Assembly (NCBI RefSeq): GCF_004331485.1
Contig: NZ_SJKD01000010.1
Span: 248,001 to 312,000, forward strand
Origin: Kribbella capetownensis
GTDB taxonomy: Bacteria; Actinomycetota; Actinomycetes; Propionibacteriales; Kribbellaceae
Length of the DNA: 64,000 bases
Direction: 5' to 3'
Position numbers and translations under genes: made by a program. Under the pieces are notes generated by a model, which ran no database searches, had not been told where the DNA came from, and saw only the letters and a list, made by a program, of their open reading frames with translations. Shown piece after piece: positions 1 through 8,845 of the stretch (positions are counted from its first letter, which is position 1; every line of letters starts with the position of its first letter).

Positions 1-104
1 ACGATGAACCACATCGAGGCCTTCGCTCCAGCACGCCGATGCACCGTACCGAGCACCTGCTCGCTACGGCACAGGACCATCAGACACGACCTAGGGAGGC
101 GGCG

Positions 105-614
105 ATGAATCAAGGCCTGCTGAACTCGTTGACCGAGGCCGAGCGGCTGCTTGTGGCCGAGACGGAGCGGGACGCGTTGAAGAGCCTGGACGAGGACGAG
201 CTCCTCGAGCTGCACCAGCGGATCCGGCGGGCTCGCACGAAGTACGTGAAGAACTATCGGCGTGGCGCGAGTGCGAGTGTGGCGAAGGTGGGCGGGCGGG
301 GTCTGTCCTACCCGAAGAACCAGCGGGACCGTGACAAGGCGGAGCTGTTCGAGACGGTGCTGGCGCAGGTGAGCCGGGAAGTCGCGGCGGCTGCCAGGCG
401 ATCGTCGATGGAACTGCGCAGCGAACGGCTCGAAGCGGCACGCGCGGCGAAGTCTGCTGCTCCGGCGGCACGCGCCGCCGCCCAGCCTGCGTCCGCCGCT
501 CAACCCGAGTCGGTGGCTGCCAGACGGGCGACCAAGACCACGGGAGGGTTGAAGAAGGACGCGTCCACTCGTGCCGCCGGCGCCCGCCGGCAGGCCAAGC
601 GCGACGCACGCTGA
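105..614 (+). CDS. Conserved hypothetical protein, basic Ala/Arg-rich C-terminus
   Basis: A protein of 169 residues with no function I can assign. I chose the ATG at 105 because a GGGAGG ribosome site sits at 94-99; an upstream in-frame ATG at 39 lacks one. The N-terminal part is acidic and helical (ALKSLDEDELLELHQRIRRA). A basic segment KYVKNYRRGAS and then KNQRDRDKAELFE follow. The last 60 residues are a low-complexity Ala/Arg/Lys tail ending KRDAR. The basic tail would suit nucleic acid binding, but that is only inference. It resembles small conserved proteins I associate with actinomycetes. It stands alone, about 110 bases before the cytochrome gene on the same strand. Confidence 0.75.
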   Translation: MNQGLLNSLTEAERLLVAETERDALKSLDEDELLELHQRIRRARTKYVKNYRRGASASVAKVGGRGLSYPKNQRDRDKAELFETVLAQVSREVAAAARRSSMELRSERLEAARAAKSAAPAARAAAQPASAAQPESVAARRATKTTGGLKKDASTRAAGARRQAKRDAR

Positions 615-721
615 GGGCTCGAGACAGACAGACGTACGACCAGAAATCGCCCGAATCGGGTGATCCCAGCAGCCGCGGCATCGTGTCTGCTGGGTCGGGC
701 GGCAGCCGGGAGGAGCGGGAG

Positions 722-1555
722 ATGCGCGGTGCGGACAGCGCGAGCGCTCGGCCGGTGCGCCGAGGCCGACTCGCCAGGGTCTTGCTCATCGGTGCTGCGC
801 TGGTGACAGTCGGCCTGGCGTACGCCGTACTGGTGCCGAACGGCGCGATGGGCGCCGACGGAGCGCAGTCCCAGCAGATCGAGGAAGGCCAGAAGCTGTT
901 CGCGGTCGGTTGCGCGAGCTGTCACGGCATCCATGCCGAGGGCGGGAGCGACGGCGAGGGCAACTTCACCGGCCCGTCGCTGATCGGCGTCGGCGCGGCC
1001 GCGGTGGACTTCCAGGTCAGCACGGGGCGGATGCCCGCGACCCAGCCCGGCGCCCAGATCCCGGCGAAGCCTCCGGTCTACACCGAGGAGGAGATCGCGG
1101 CGCTGGCGGCGTACGTCGCCTCTCTCGGCCCGGGACCCGCGATACCGCCGGAGCAGTACTACGACGTCAGCAACGCGACGCAGGAGGAAGTCACCCGCGG
1201 CGGTGAGCTGTTCCGGACCAACTGCACGGCGTGTCACAACTTCGCCGGCCGCGGTGGCGCGCTGCCGAACGGCAAGTACGCGCCGTCGCTGATGGAGACG
1301 TCACCCAGGAACCTCTACCAGGCGATGCTGACCGGCCCGCAGCAGATGCCGGTCTTCTCCGACGCGGTCCTCCTCCCCGAGGACAAGCGGGCCATCATCG
1401 CGTACGTCGTCAGCCTGCAGCAGCAGCGCGACCCGGGCGGCTTCGGCCTGGGACGGCTCGGACCGGTCTCCGAGGGCCTGTGGGGATGGCTGGTCGGAAT
1501 CGGCCTGCTGGTGGTCGTGGCTGTGTGGATCGGGGCGAAAGTTCCTCGCGCCTGA
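722..1555 (+). CDS. qcrC: QcrC-like dihaem cytochrome c (menaquinol-cytochrome c reductase subunit)
   Basis: A membrane dihaem cytochrome c of the actinobacterial bc1-aa3 supercomplex type, 277 residues from the ATG at 722, which follows a GGGAGGAGCGGGAG ribosome site. Two haem c sites are visible: CASCH at residues 64-68 and CTACH at 168-172, each in its own cytochrome c fold. An N-terminal membrane segment follows an arginine-rich stretch. A C-terminal anchor (GLWGWLVGIGLLVVVAVWIG) completes the QcrC architecture. In this family QcrC passes electrons from the Rieske/cyt b part to the oxidase. The usual neighbours (ctaE, qcrA, qcrB) are absent here, so this may be a second copy or a separate dihaem carrier. 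Confidence 0.85.
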   Translation: MRGADSASARPVRRGRLARVLLIGAALVTVGLAYAVLVPNGAMGADGAQSQQIEEGQKLFAVGCASCHGIHAEGGSDGEGNFTGPSLIGVGAAAVDFQVSTGRMPATQPGAQIPAKPPVYTEEEIAALAAYVASLGPGPAIPPEQYYDVSNATQEEVTRGGELFRTNCTACHNFAGRGGALPNGKYAPSLMETSPRNLYQAMLTGPQQMPVFSDAVLLPEDKRAIIAYVVSLQQQRDPGGFGLGRLGPVSEGLWGWLVGIGLLVVVAVWIGAKVPRA

Positions 1556-1731
1556 GGTCCACCCGGTGCGCAGGCGAGCGATGCAAACGCTTGTGCGCGT
1601 CCAGAAACCGGACGACATGCGGCGCTCAGCATCTGCCGGAATCGTCGTAGACCGGTTAGTCTCGGTTTTTGGGAACGCAGGATCGAACAATCCAACTGCA
1701 GAGCCGCCCAGCCAGGGGGAGGGCGACGCGT

Positions 1732-4440
1732 GTGACGAGCCTGAAGCCCGACCGGGTGCACGAGCAGTCCCAGCACTCGGCATCGGGTCGCATCCCGCGG
1801 CCGCCGTTGACCCTGGTGGCCCGCGAGCGGTTGCACTCTGCCCTCGATCTCGGCGTACGGTCGCCGCTCACGATGCTGATCGCACCGGCCGGTACCGGCA
1901 AGACGGTGCTGCTGTCGGACTGGGTGGCGCGCCGCAGACGGTCGGGCCAGTCCGTGCTGTGGGTACCCGGGCAGGCGCCCGGTGCGCTCGCCGGAGCCCT
2001 CGAGCAGCTGGCCGGTCCCGACGCGGCGGCACCGCCGGATCCGATCGTCATCGACGACGCCCATTTGCTGCCTACGGCAACGGTGACTGGCCTGGCCCAG
2101 ATCCTGAAGAAGTCGCCGCACGCCGTCCGGCTGTTGCTGGCCAGCCGGTACGACCTGCCGCTGCCGGTGTCCGAGCTCGAACTGCGCGGGATGGCGCTGA
2201 CCCTGCGGTCACGGGATCTGCGCTTCACCGATGCCGAGGCCACCGAGCTGGTCCAGGCCCATGCCTCGAACGCCACCGCGGCGGACGTCCGGTTGTTCCA
2301 GGAGCGGACCGCAGGCTGGGCGGCCGCCCTGGTGCTCGCGGCGCGGACGCTCGCCGCCTCCGGGGACACCGGGTGGTCCTTTGCCAACCAGCAGCCGGTG
2401 CTCGACCTGCTCCTGGGCGAGACGTTGAGCACTGTCGACGAGCGGGTCCAGGCAGTCCTGCTGAGCACGTTCGGGGCCGCCTCGGTGACGGGACACCAGG
2501 CGGCCATGCTGAGCGGTGACGCGGACGCCGGCGCGATGCTGGGCGATCTCGCCGGCAGCGGGCTGCTGGTGACGGCGTACGCCGACGATCCGGGCAGCGA
2601 ACCGCTCTACCGATTCCACCCGCTCCTCGTCGAGTTGCTCCGGCGGCGGGTGGCCGGGCGCAGCGAGAACGCACAGATCGTCACCGCGGCGCAGCATCGG
2701 TCGGCGCTGTACTACGAGAACCGCGGCGATGGCTGCAATGCCCTCCGCGCCGCACTGGGCGCCGGCGACCCTGCGCTGGTCGCGCGGATCCTGCTCGGTC
2801 ACGGGCCGGCGATCCTGGCCGCCGGCGATCTGAGCCTCGTCGCGGACGGCTTCGAGAGCCTCCCGGAAGGCTATGTCGAGCAGCATCCACACCTCGTCGG
2901 CGTCCGTGGGCTGCTGCGGCGTGCCACCGGCGACGTGACCGGCGCGATCATGGATGCGGCATCGGCGAACGACCTCGCGTCCGCGGCAGATCCGCAGCCG
3001 GTGACACCGGACGACAACGCGCTGGAGGCGGACGCCGTACTGCTGCGGTTGTGGGAATCGCGCTATGGCTGGCACGACGTCCACGCCGCGATCGGACGGG
3101 CGAGGACCCTGCTGGCGCTCGACCCCACGGACGCCAATGGCCGGCCGCGCGCCGTACTCGGGCCCGAGCGGCTGGCCTGGTTGCTGATCGAGCTCGCGGC
3201 TGCGGAGACGTGGGCGGACGAGCTGGACGCCGCGCTCAGCCACCTCGACGAGGCGCTCGTCACCGCCCGGATGGCCGGCCATCAGCGGCTGATCGGCGGG
3301 GGATTGGCCCACCGTGCCGTCGTGCAGTACACCCGCGGCCAGATCGAGAACGCGGCCGGCTCAGCGCAGGCCGCTCTCGACGCCGCCGGCGAGCAAGGGC
3401 TTCCCCGGGAGTACGCCGTCCGCGCGCACGTCGTCCTGGGCTTCGCGGCGCTGGGTCATCTGGACCTGGACAGCGCGTGGCGCCAGCACGAGCTGGTGGT
3501 GGCGACGGACGTGGCCGGCTCCGACACGGTGGTCGCGGCCCTGCGCGCCATCCTGCGAGCCGTGCTCCTGCTCGAGGCGGGTCGCCTCGAAGAGGCGCTG
3601 ACTGAGCTCACCACCGATCCCGCGTCAGCCGGGCCGTTGCCGTCGTTCCTGTCGCGGGATCTGGCCCTGCTGCGGTTCCGGATGGCGACCATGGTGGGGG
3701 ACCACGCCGGTGCTGAGACCCAGTGCGACGTACTCGACCGGATCGGCAACACGTCCGAGGCCGAGCTGATCCGGGCCATCACGTCGATCGTCCGTGGCGA
3801 CGTCCAGACCACGCTGAAGTTGATGGATGAGGCTCTCAACCGGCCGGACGTCTACCCTCCGCTGGCGTCGGCAGCCGCCTCCTTCCGGACCGTCCTGCTG
3901 GCGCGGATGGGCGACGAGGCCGCCGCGGAAGCCGCGTTGGTGGACACGCTGAACCGGGCCACGCCGCAGCGGATGCTGTATGCGCTCACCCCAGTCGGCC
4001 GTGAGCCGGACTTCCTCGATCGGTTGCACCGGCATCTCGCCGGGCCCAACCCGCATCCGTTCGCCGCGGCCACGCTCGAGCAGCTGTCGTCGTACCGGGC
4101 CGCCTGGAGCGAGGTCGGCGGTACGTCGCTTCTGGCGCGAGTCCGGCCGGACGCGCAGGTGCCGCCACCCCGCCGCCTGGACGCGGTGATCGACGGTGCC
4201 CGGATCCGGTTGACGCCGCGGGAGGCCGACGTACTCGACCAGCTCGCACTCGGGAACTCCTACACCGAGATCGCCCGGGCCCTGTTCATCACCGAGAACA
4301 CGGTCAAGACCCATCTGATGTCGCTGTATCGCAAGCTGGGCGTGGAGAAGCGCTCCGCGGCCCTGCGAGTCGCGCGCGCCGTCGGCCTGACCCAACAGTC
4401 CCCGAACCAGGGCGGCGGATTCATCCCCCGGATCGGGTGA
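1732..4440 (+). CDS. LuxR-family transcriptional regulator, large ATP-binding (LAL/MalT-like)
   Basis: A large signal-transducing transcription factor of about 902 residues. I chose the GTG at 1732, which follows GGGGGAGGG at 1715-1723, over an unsupported TTG at 1669. A P-loop (APAGTGKT, GTGKT at about residues 54-58) and a Walker B-like IVIDDAHLL mark an N-terminal STAND/AAA-type ATPase. The middle is a long helical TPR-like region. The C-terminus is a LuxR helix-turn-helix starting LTPREADVLDQLALGNS and continuing through ITENTVKTHLMSLYRKLG. MalT-like proteins bind an inducer through the TPR part and activate a nearby operon. The target is not evident; the repeat/RDD pair downstream is a candidate. 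Confidence 0.9.
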   Translation: MTSLKPDRVHEQSQHSASGRIPRPPLTLVARERLHSALDLGVRSPLTMLIAPAGTGKTVLLSDWVARRRRSGQSVLWVPGQAPGALAGALEQLAGPDAAAPPDPIVIDDAHLLPTATVTGLAQILKKSPHAVRLLLASRYDLPLPVSELELRGMALTLRSRDLRFTDAEATELVQAHASNATAADVRLFQERTAGWAAALVLAARTLAASGDTGWSFANQQPVLDLLLGETLSTVDERVQAVLLSTFGAASVTGHQAAMLSGDADAGAMLGDLAGSGLLVTAYADDPGSEPLYRFHPLLVELLRRRVAGRSENAQIVTAAQHRSALYYENRGDGCNALRAALGAGDPALVARILLGHGPAILAAGDLSLVADGFESLPEGYVEQHPHLVGVRGLLRRATGDVTGAIMDAASANDLASAADPQPVTPDDNALEADAVLLRLWESRYGWHDVHAAIGRARTLLALDPTDANGRPRAVLGPERLAWLLIELAAAETWADELDAALSHLDEALVTARMAGHQRLIGGGLAHRAVVQYTRGQIENAAGSAQAALDAAGEQGLPREYAVRAHVVLGFAALGHLDLDSAWRQHELVVATDVAGSDTVVAALRAILRAVLLLEAGRLEEALTELTTDPASAGPLPSFLSRDLALLRFRMATMVGDHAGAETQCDVLDRIGNTSEAELIRAITSIVRGDVQTTLKLMDEALNRPDVYPPLASAAASFRTVLLARMGDEAAAEAALVDTLNRATPQRMLYALTPVGREPDFLDRLHRHLAGPNPHPFAAATLEQLSSYRAAWSEVGGTSLLARVRPDAQVPPPRRLDAVIDGARIRLTPREADVLDQLALGNSYTEIARALFITENTVKTHLMSLYRKLGVEKRSAALRVARAVGLTQQSPNQGGGFIPRIG

Positions 4441-4534
4441 TCCGAGCGCGTCGGCGGCAGACAAGGGTGTTGGCAGGCGGAGCAGACAGGGCGGACACCG
4501 GGATGCGTCACAGCGGCTGCGGGACCGGACCACG

Positions 4535-5056
4535 GTGACGACGCCGCGCCCTGTCGCAGCGCTCGGGCGGCTCGCCGGCAAGGTCACGGGCCGGGTTGTC
4601 GAGACCGTCCCGCCGGACCTGATCCTCGACCACATCGACGTCGACGCCCTGGTGGACCGGGTCGACATGAACCGGATTCTCGACCGCGTGGACCTGAACC
4701 GCGTGCTGGAACGCGTCGACGTCAACCACATCCTGGACCGGATCGACCCGGACCGCCTGATCGACCGGATCGATGTCGACCGGCTGGCCGGCCGGCTCGA
4801 CCTGCAGCGCCTGCTGGCCGGCGTCGACCTCGACGAACTGCTCCGGTCGGTGGATGTCGAGGCCCTCGTACGCCGGTCCGGCGTACCCGGCCTCGTGGTC
4901 GAGAGTCAGACCCAGCTGGCCGGCTCGCTGCTCGATCTCATCCGCCGGCAGCTCGCCGGGCTGGACGCCGTACTCGACCGGGTCGTCAACCGTCTGCTGC
5001 GCAGGGACATCGGATCGCAGCCGGCGGCCCCACGACTGCTCGAGGTGCAGGAATGA
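4535..5056 (+). CDS. Protein with nine tandem 9-residue repeats, upstream partner of RDD protein
   Basis: A protein of 173 residues starting at GTG 4535. Residues 31-111 are nine consecutive 9-residue repeats of the pattern [LVIA]-x-[RH]-[VIL]-D-x-[NDQE]-x-[ILV], for example LDRVDLNRV and IDRIDVDRL. The last three copies are more degenerate. A helical tail (GSLLDLIRRQLAGLDAVLDR) follows. No signal peptide or membrane span is visible. The stop overlaps the RDD gene start as ATGA, so the two are translationally coupled. I recall such repeats next to or fused with RDD-domain proteins in other actinomycetes, which suggests a shared structural role. Function unknown. Confidence 0.8.
   Translation: MTTPRPVAALGRLAGKVTGRVVETVPPDLILDHIDVDALVDRVDMNRILDRVDLNRVLERVDVNHILDRIDPDRLIDRIDVDRLAGRLDLQRLLAGVDLDELLRSVDVEALVRRSGVPGLVVESQTQLAGSLLDLIRRQLAGLDAVLDRVVNRLLRRDIGSQPAAPRLLEVQE
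4625..4867 (+). repeat. Nine in-frame 27-bp repeat units encoding a 9-residue repeat
   Basis: The units code for LDHIDVDAL, VDRVDMNRI, LDRVDLNRV, LERVDVNHI, LDRIDPDRL, IDRIDVDRL, AGRLDLQRL, LAGVDLDEL and LRSVDVEAL. The aspartate at position 5 and the hydrophobic residues at positions 1, 4 and 9 are conserved. The nucleotide units have diverged, so the repeat is conserved at the protein level rather than being recent slippage. Confidence 0.85.
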
Positions 5057-5565
5057 ACGTGCGGATGACCGTCACGGGTCACTACGCCGGCGCCGTGAGC
5101 AGGTTCGCCGCCGCCGTACTCGACGTACTGATCGTCTTCACGTCGTTCACGATCGGCTTCGCGGGACTCGATCTGCTGACCACCGCCTTCTGGGGAGTGT
5201 CGGTGCGGCGCCAGTCGACGGGGGCGACGATCGCGCTCGCGGTCCTGGCGTTCTGCTACGCGTTCGGGTTCCTCGCGGTCGCCGCGCGCACGCCGGGGCA
5301 GGGGATCGTCGGTCTCCGGGTGGTGCGGTCCGACGGCGGGACGATCCGGCCCGGCCGAGCCTTCGTGCGGGTGTGCGCGTACGCCGTGAGCGTGATCCTG
5401 GCCGGACTCGGGCTCGTCCTGATCGTGTTCCAGCGCGAACATCGCGCCCTGCACGACCTGATCGCCGGGACCGCGGTCGTCTACGACTGGGGGGAGCGGC
5501 CCGCCGAGCTCCCCGGCCCGCTGTCGGACTTCCTCAGCCGGGCCGGAGGCAAGTCACCCGAATAG
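5053..5565 (+). CDS. RDD-family membrane protein
   Basis: A small integral membrane protein of 170 residues. The opening GHYAGAVSRFAAAVLDVLIV carries the family's arginine/aspartate positions (R then D in the first helix). About three hydrophobic segments follow, at residues 18-45, 58-78 and 108-128. The TPGQGIVGLRVV segment between helices 2 and 3 and the ALHDLIAGTAVVYD end are typical of RDD proteins. Some RDD proteins act in ion or antiport stress responses, but most have no defined function. It overlaps the repeat protein by four bases and is about 80 bases before the aminopeptidase gene. Confidence 0.88.
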   Translation: MNVRMTVTGHYAGAVSRFAAAVLDVLIVFTSFTIGFAGLDLLTTAFWGVSVRRQSTGATIALAVLAFCYAFGFLAVAARTPGQGIVGLRVVRSDGGTIRPGRAFVRVCAYAVSVILAGLGLVLIVFQREHRALHDLIAGTAVVYDWGERPAELPGPLSDFLSRAGGKSPE

Positions 5566-5642
5566 GAGGAGGCCGCCGCCTCCCGCGATTGATGGGATTG
5601 CCAGCAGCCCTGCAGTCCCGATCAGGTGCCGGAGGAGATGTC

Positions 5643-7172
5643 GTGAACACCACCGCGGACGATTTCGACCCCATTCCTTCGACTCGGCATCGGATACCGG
5701 TCACCGTCGGCTCCTTGAAGCAGGCAGAGCAGGAAGCGGACGCGCTCGCGGTGCCAGTTGCCTCCGGCACCGAGCCGCCGGACGAACTCGGCACGGATGC
5801 GGCCGGGCTGGCCTCAGCGGGCTTCAGCGGCATGCGCGGCCAGACGCTGGTCCAGACCCGATCAGGCGGTCCGGTCCGGGTTGCCGTCGGGACCGGCGTA
5901 CCGGATCAGGTCGACGTCACGCTCGTGCGTGATCTGGCGGCCGAGTTCGCCCGCGCGGTGCCGTGGCACAAGCGCCTTGCGATCGAGGTGCCGTCCCGGA
6001 CGACCGGTATCTCCGCCGGGGACTTCGCCCAGGCGGTGACCGAAGGTGTGCTGCTGGCGCGCTGGCGGTACTTCGTCGGCCAGGGTGCGGACACCCCTCA
6101 GCTCGAATCGCTTCTGGTCGTCGCCTCCGACGAGCACGCGGCAGAAGTCGCGGCCGGCGTCGAGCGCGGCCGCATCATCGCCGAGGCGTGCTCCCTCGGC
6201 CGCGATCTTGCCAACTGCCCGGCGACCACACTGTCTGCTGTCCGAATGGCTGAGGTCGCGGTTGAGGTCGGTGCGCGGACCGGCCTGCAGGTGGAGGTCT
6301 TCGACAAGGACCAACTGATCGAGATGGGTTGTGGCGGCCTGCTCGGCGTCAACCGCGGCAGCGTCGAACCGCCTCGGATGGTCCGCCTGCGCTATGAGCC
6401 CGCCGAGCCCACCGGCCGGATCGCCTTTGTCGGCAAGGGGATCATGTACGACTCCGGCGGGATCAGCCTCAAGCCGAGCGACGAGTCGCACGCGCAGATG
6501 AAGAACGACATGACCGGAGCCGCGGCCGTGCTCGCCTCGATGACGGCCTTGCAGGCTCTCGGCTGTACGACGGCAGTGACCGGTTACCTGATGTGCACCG
6601 ACAACATGCCGTCCGGGTCCGCGATGAAGCTCGGTGACGTGCTCCGGATGCGCAACGGTACGACGGTCGAGGTACTGAACACCGACGCGGAGGGCCGGTT
6701 GGTGATGGCCGACGCCCTGGCCCTGGCGACCGAGGAGCCGGTTGATGCGATCATCGACATCGCCACGCTGACCGGTGCGTGCCTGCGGACGTTCGGTGTC
6801 GAGATTGCCGGTGTCATGGGCAACAACTCGGCCGTGGTCGAGCAGTTGCGGAGTGCGGGTGATCTTGTCGACGAGCCGGTGTGGGAGCTTCCACTGCATC
6901 GGTCCTACCGGACGCAACTCGACTCGCCGATCGCCGACCTCACCAACATGGGCGGGATCAACGCCGGCTCGATCACCGCGGGTCTGTTCCTGGAGGAGTT
7001 CGTCGACAGCAAGCCGTGGGCGCACGTCGACATCGCCGGGACGGCTCAACTGCCGGCGCCGAGGACGTGGCGGAACAAGGGCGCGAGCGGATTCGGCACC
7101 AAGTTGCTGATCGAGTTCGCCCGCGCGTTCGCCGTCCCCGCCGAGGACAGCCGTCAGGTGGTGCCGCGGTGA
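5643..7172 (+). CDS. pepA: M17-family leucyl aminopeptidase
   Basis: A dizinc/dimanganese cytosolic aminopeptidase of 509 residues that removes N-terminal amino acids from peptides. The start is GTG 5643 behind GGAGGAG; the nearer ATG at 5638 is out of frame and stops at once. The catalytic C-terminal half shows the M17 metal-ligand segments: VGKGIMYDSGG, MKNDMTGAA and the signature NTDAEGRL. The N-terminal half is the usual oligomerisation domain. The stop overlaps the GTG start of the AbgT gene (GTGA), so it lies in an operon with two transporters and a glutaminase. That context suggests processing of imported peptides or aminoacyl-glutamates. Confidence 0.93.
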   Translation: MNTTADDFDPIPSTRHRIPVTVGSLKQAEQEADALAVPVASGTEPPDELGTDAAGLASAGFSGMRGQTLVQTRSGGPVRVAVGTGVPDQVDVTLVRDLAAEFARAVPWHKRLAIEVPSRTTGISAGDFAQAVTEGVLLARWRYFVGQGADTPQLESLLVVASDEHAAEVAAGVERGRIIAEACSLGRDLANCPATTLSAVRMAEVAVEVGARTGLQVEVFDKDQLIEMGCGGLLGVNRGSVEPPRMVRLRYEPAEPTGRIAFVGKGIMYDSGGISLKPSDESHAQMKNDMTGAAAVLASMTALQALGCTTAVTGYLMCTDNMPSGSAMKLGDVLRMRNGTTVEVLNTDAEGRLVMADALALATEEPVDAIIDIATLTGACLRTFGVEIAGVMGNNSAVVEQLRSAGDLVDEPVWELPLHRSYRTQLDSPIADLTNMGGINAGSITAGLFLEEFVDSKPWAHVDIAGTAQLPAPRTWRNKGASGFGTKLLIEFARAFAVPAEDSRQVVPR

Positions 7173-8830
7173 GCGCGGTCGAGGAGGTGCCCGCCAAGAA
7201 GGGGGGTATGCAGAAAGTTCTCGACGGCATCGAACGCGTCGGCAACAAGGTGCCGCACCCGGCCATCATCTTCCTCGCCCTGATCTTCATCGTCATCGTG
7301 CTGTCGCAGATCCTGGCCTGGACCGGGGCGAGCGTCACCACCGAGGTGGCCGAGCCGCAGACCGTGCAGGTCATGCCCGAGTACCAGGCCGGGTCGAGCG
7401 TCGCCGGCTCGGACACGCCGCCGGCGCCGGCCGTGCCCGACTACGAGTTGCACACCGAGAAGATCACCGCCGAGAGCCTGCTGGACGGTGACGGCATCCG
7501 GTTCATCTTCACGACCGCCGTCCAGAACTTCAACGACTTCGGCGTCGTCGCGGTGATCCTGGTCGCGATGATCGGCGTCGGCGTGGCCGAGGAGGCCGGG
7601 CTGATCGCCGCGCTGATCCGCAAGATGGTCAAGGTGGCGCCCAAGGGTGCGATCACCTTCATCATCGTCCTGCTCGGCGGCATCTCCAGCGTCGCCTCCG
7701 ATGCGGGCTACCTCGTCCTGATCCCGCTCGGTGCGGCGGCGTTCGCCTCCCTCGGGCGACATCCGCTGGCCGGCATCGCCGCGGCGTACGCCGGGGTCAG
7801 CGCCGCGTTCTTCGTCAACATCCTGATCACGCCGGCCGACGGCATCATCACCGAGGTGACCAACGAGACGGTCGCGCTGGTCGCGCCCGACGTCGAGCTC
7901 AACGTCACGCAGAACCTCTTCTTCAGCATCGCCTCGACGATCTTCTGCGCGATCGTCATGACCATCATCACCGAGCGGCTGCTCGAGCCGCGCCTGGGCA
8001 AGTACGACGCTTCGGAGGCGCCGGCCGACGCGCCGGTCGACCACCAGCCCACCGACGAGGAGATGGCACTGGAGTCGCGCGGCCTGCGGTGGTCGGTGTA
8101 CTACCTGCTGGTGGCCGTGGCCATCGTCTCGCTGCTGACCTTCATCCCGGGTGCTCCGCTGCGCAACCCCGACACCGGCGAGATCTTCGGGTCGTCGCCG
8201 TTCATGAGCAGCCTGCTGTTCATCATCTCGATGCTGTTCCTGGCCGCCGGGCTCGGCTACGGCCGGGGCTCGCAGTCACTGACTGGCAGCACGAACGTGA
8301 TCAATGCGATCGTCAAGACGTTCAACGGCCTCGGCGGACTGATCTTCCTGATGCTGCTGATCGCCCAGTTCATTGCCTACTTCAACTACACGAACATGTC
8401 GACGCTGGCCGCGACCGGCCTGGCCGACCTGCTCGAGCGCGCCGACATCGGGGCGTTGCCGCTGCTGATCGGCTTCATCCTGCTGGTGCTGATCATCGAC
8501 CTGATCATGCCCGGCGTGATCCCCAAGTGGGCGATCCTGGCCCCGATCTTCGTGCCGCTGTTCTACCGGCTCGGCATCGCGCCGCAGACGGTGATCGCGG
8601 CGTACCGGGTCGGCGACGGACCGGCCAACGTGATCACCCCGCTGATGGTCTACCTGCCGTTCATCGTGCTCGTCTGCCAGAAGTACCGGAAGAAGGCCGG
8701 TATCGGCACAGTGGTGTCGATGATGCTGCCCTACACCATCATCGTCCTGGTCACCTGGACGCTGTTCTACGTGGTCTGGTACGCGATCGGCATTCCCTGG
8801 GGGCCGTCCGCCCCGGTACACCTCGGCTAG
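7169..8830 (+). CDS. abgT: AbgT-family transporter (aminobenzoyl-glutamate type)
   Basis: An inner-membrane transporter of 553 residues. GTG 7169 overlaps the aminopeptidase stop, and GAGGAGGTG lies just inside the gene. After a hydrophilic N-terminus the protein has a first helix (PAIIFLALIFIVIVLSQIL), a large external loop, then many helices. The conserved AbgT regions are visible: SSVASDAGYLVLIPLGAAA, and YRVGDGPANVITPLMVYLPF near the end. Family members import p-aminobenzoyl-glutamate, and some export sulfonamides, by cation coupling. Its position between a peptidase and a glutaminase favours import of a glutamyl compound. Confidence 0.92.
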   Translation: MSAVEEVPAKKGGMQKVLDGIERVGNKVPHPAIIFLALIFIVIVLSQILAWTGASVTTEVAEPQTVQVMPEYQAGSSVAGSDTPPAPAVPDYELHTEKITAESLLDGDGIRFIFTTAVQNFNDFGVVAVILVAMIGVGVAEEAGLIAALIRKMVKVAPKGAITFIIVLLGGISSVASDAGYLVLIPLGAAAFASLGRHPLAGIAAAYAGVSAAFFVNILITPADGIITEVTNETVALVAPDVELNVTQNLFFSIASTIFCAIVMTIITERLLEPRLGKYDASEAPADAPVDHQPTDEEMALESRGLRWSVYYLLVAVAIVSLLTFIPGAPLRNPDTGEIFGSSPFMSSLLFIISMLFLAAGLGYGRGSQSLTGSTNVINAIVKTFNGLGGLIFLMLLIAQFIAYFNYTNMSTLAATGLADLLERADIGALPLLIGFILLVLIIDLIMPGVIPKWAILAPIFVPLFYRLGIAPQTVIAAYRVGDGPANVITPLMVYLPFIVLVCQKYRKKAGIGTVVSMMLPYTIIVLVTWTLFYVVWYAIGIPWGPSAPVHLG

Positions 8831-8845
8831 GGCGGTACGAACGCT

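Noticed and set aside
1-104. Coding start upstream of the first gene (ATG at 39)
   Set aside because: The in-frame extension has no ribosome site, whereas GGGAGG precedes the ATG at 105.
4625-4867. CRISPR-like or DNA satellite repeat
   Set aside because: The nine units are in frame, contiguous without spacers, and diverged at nucleotide level; they are a protein repeat.
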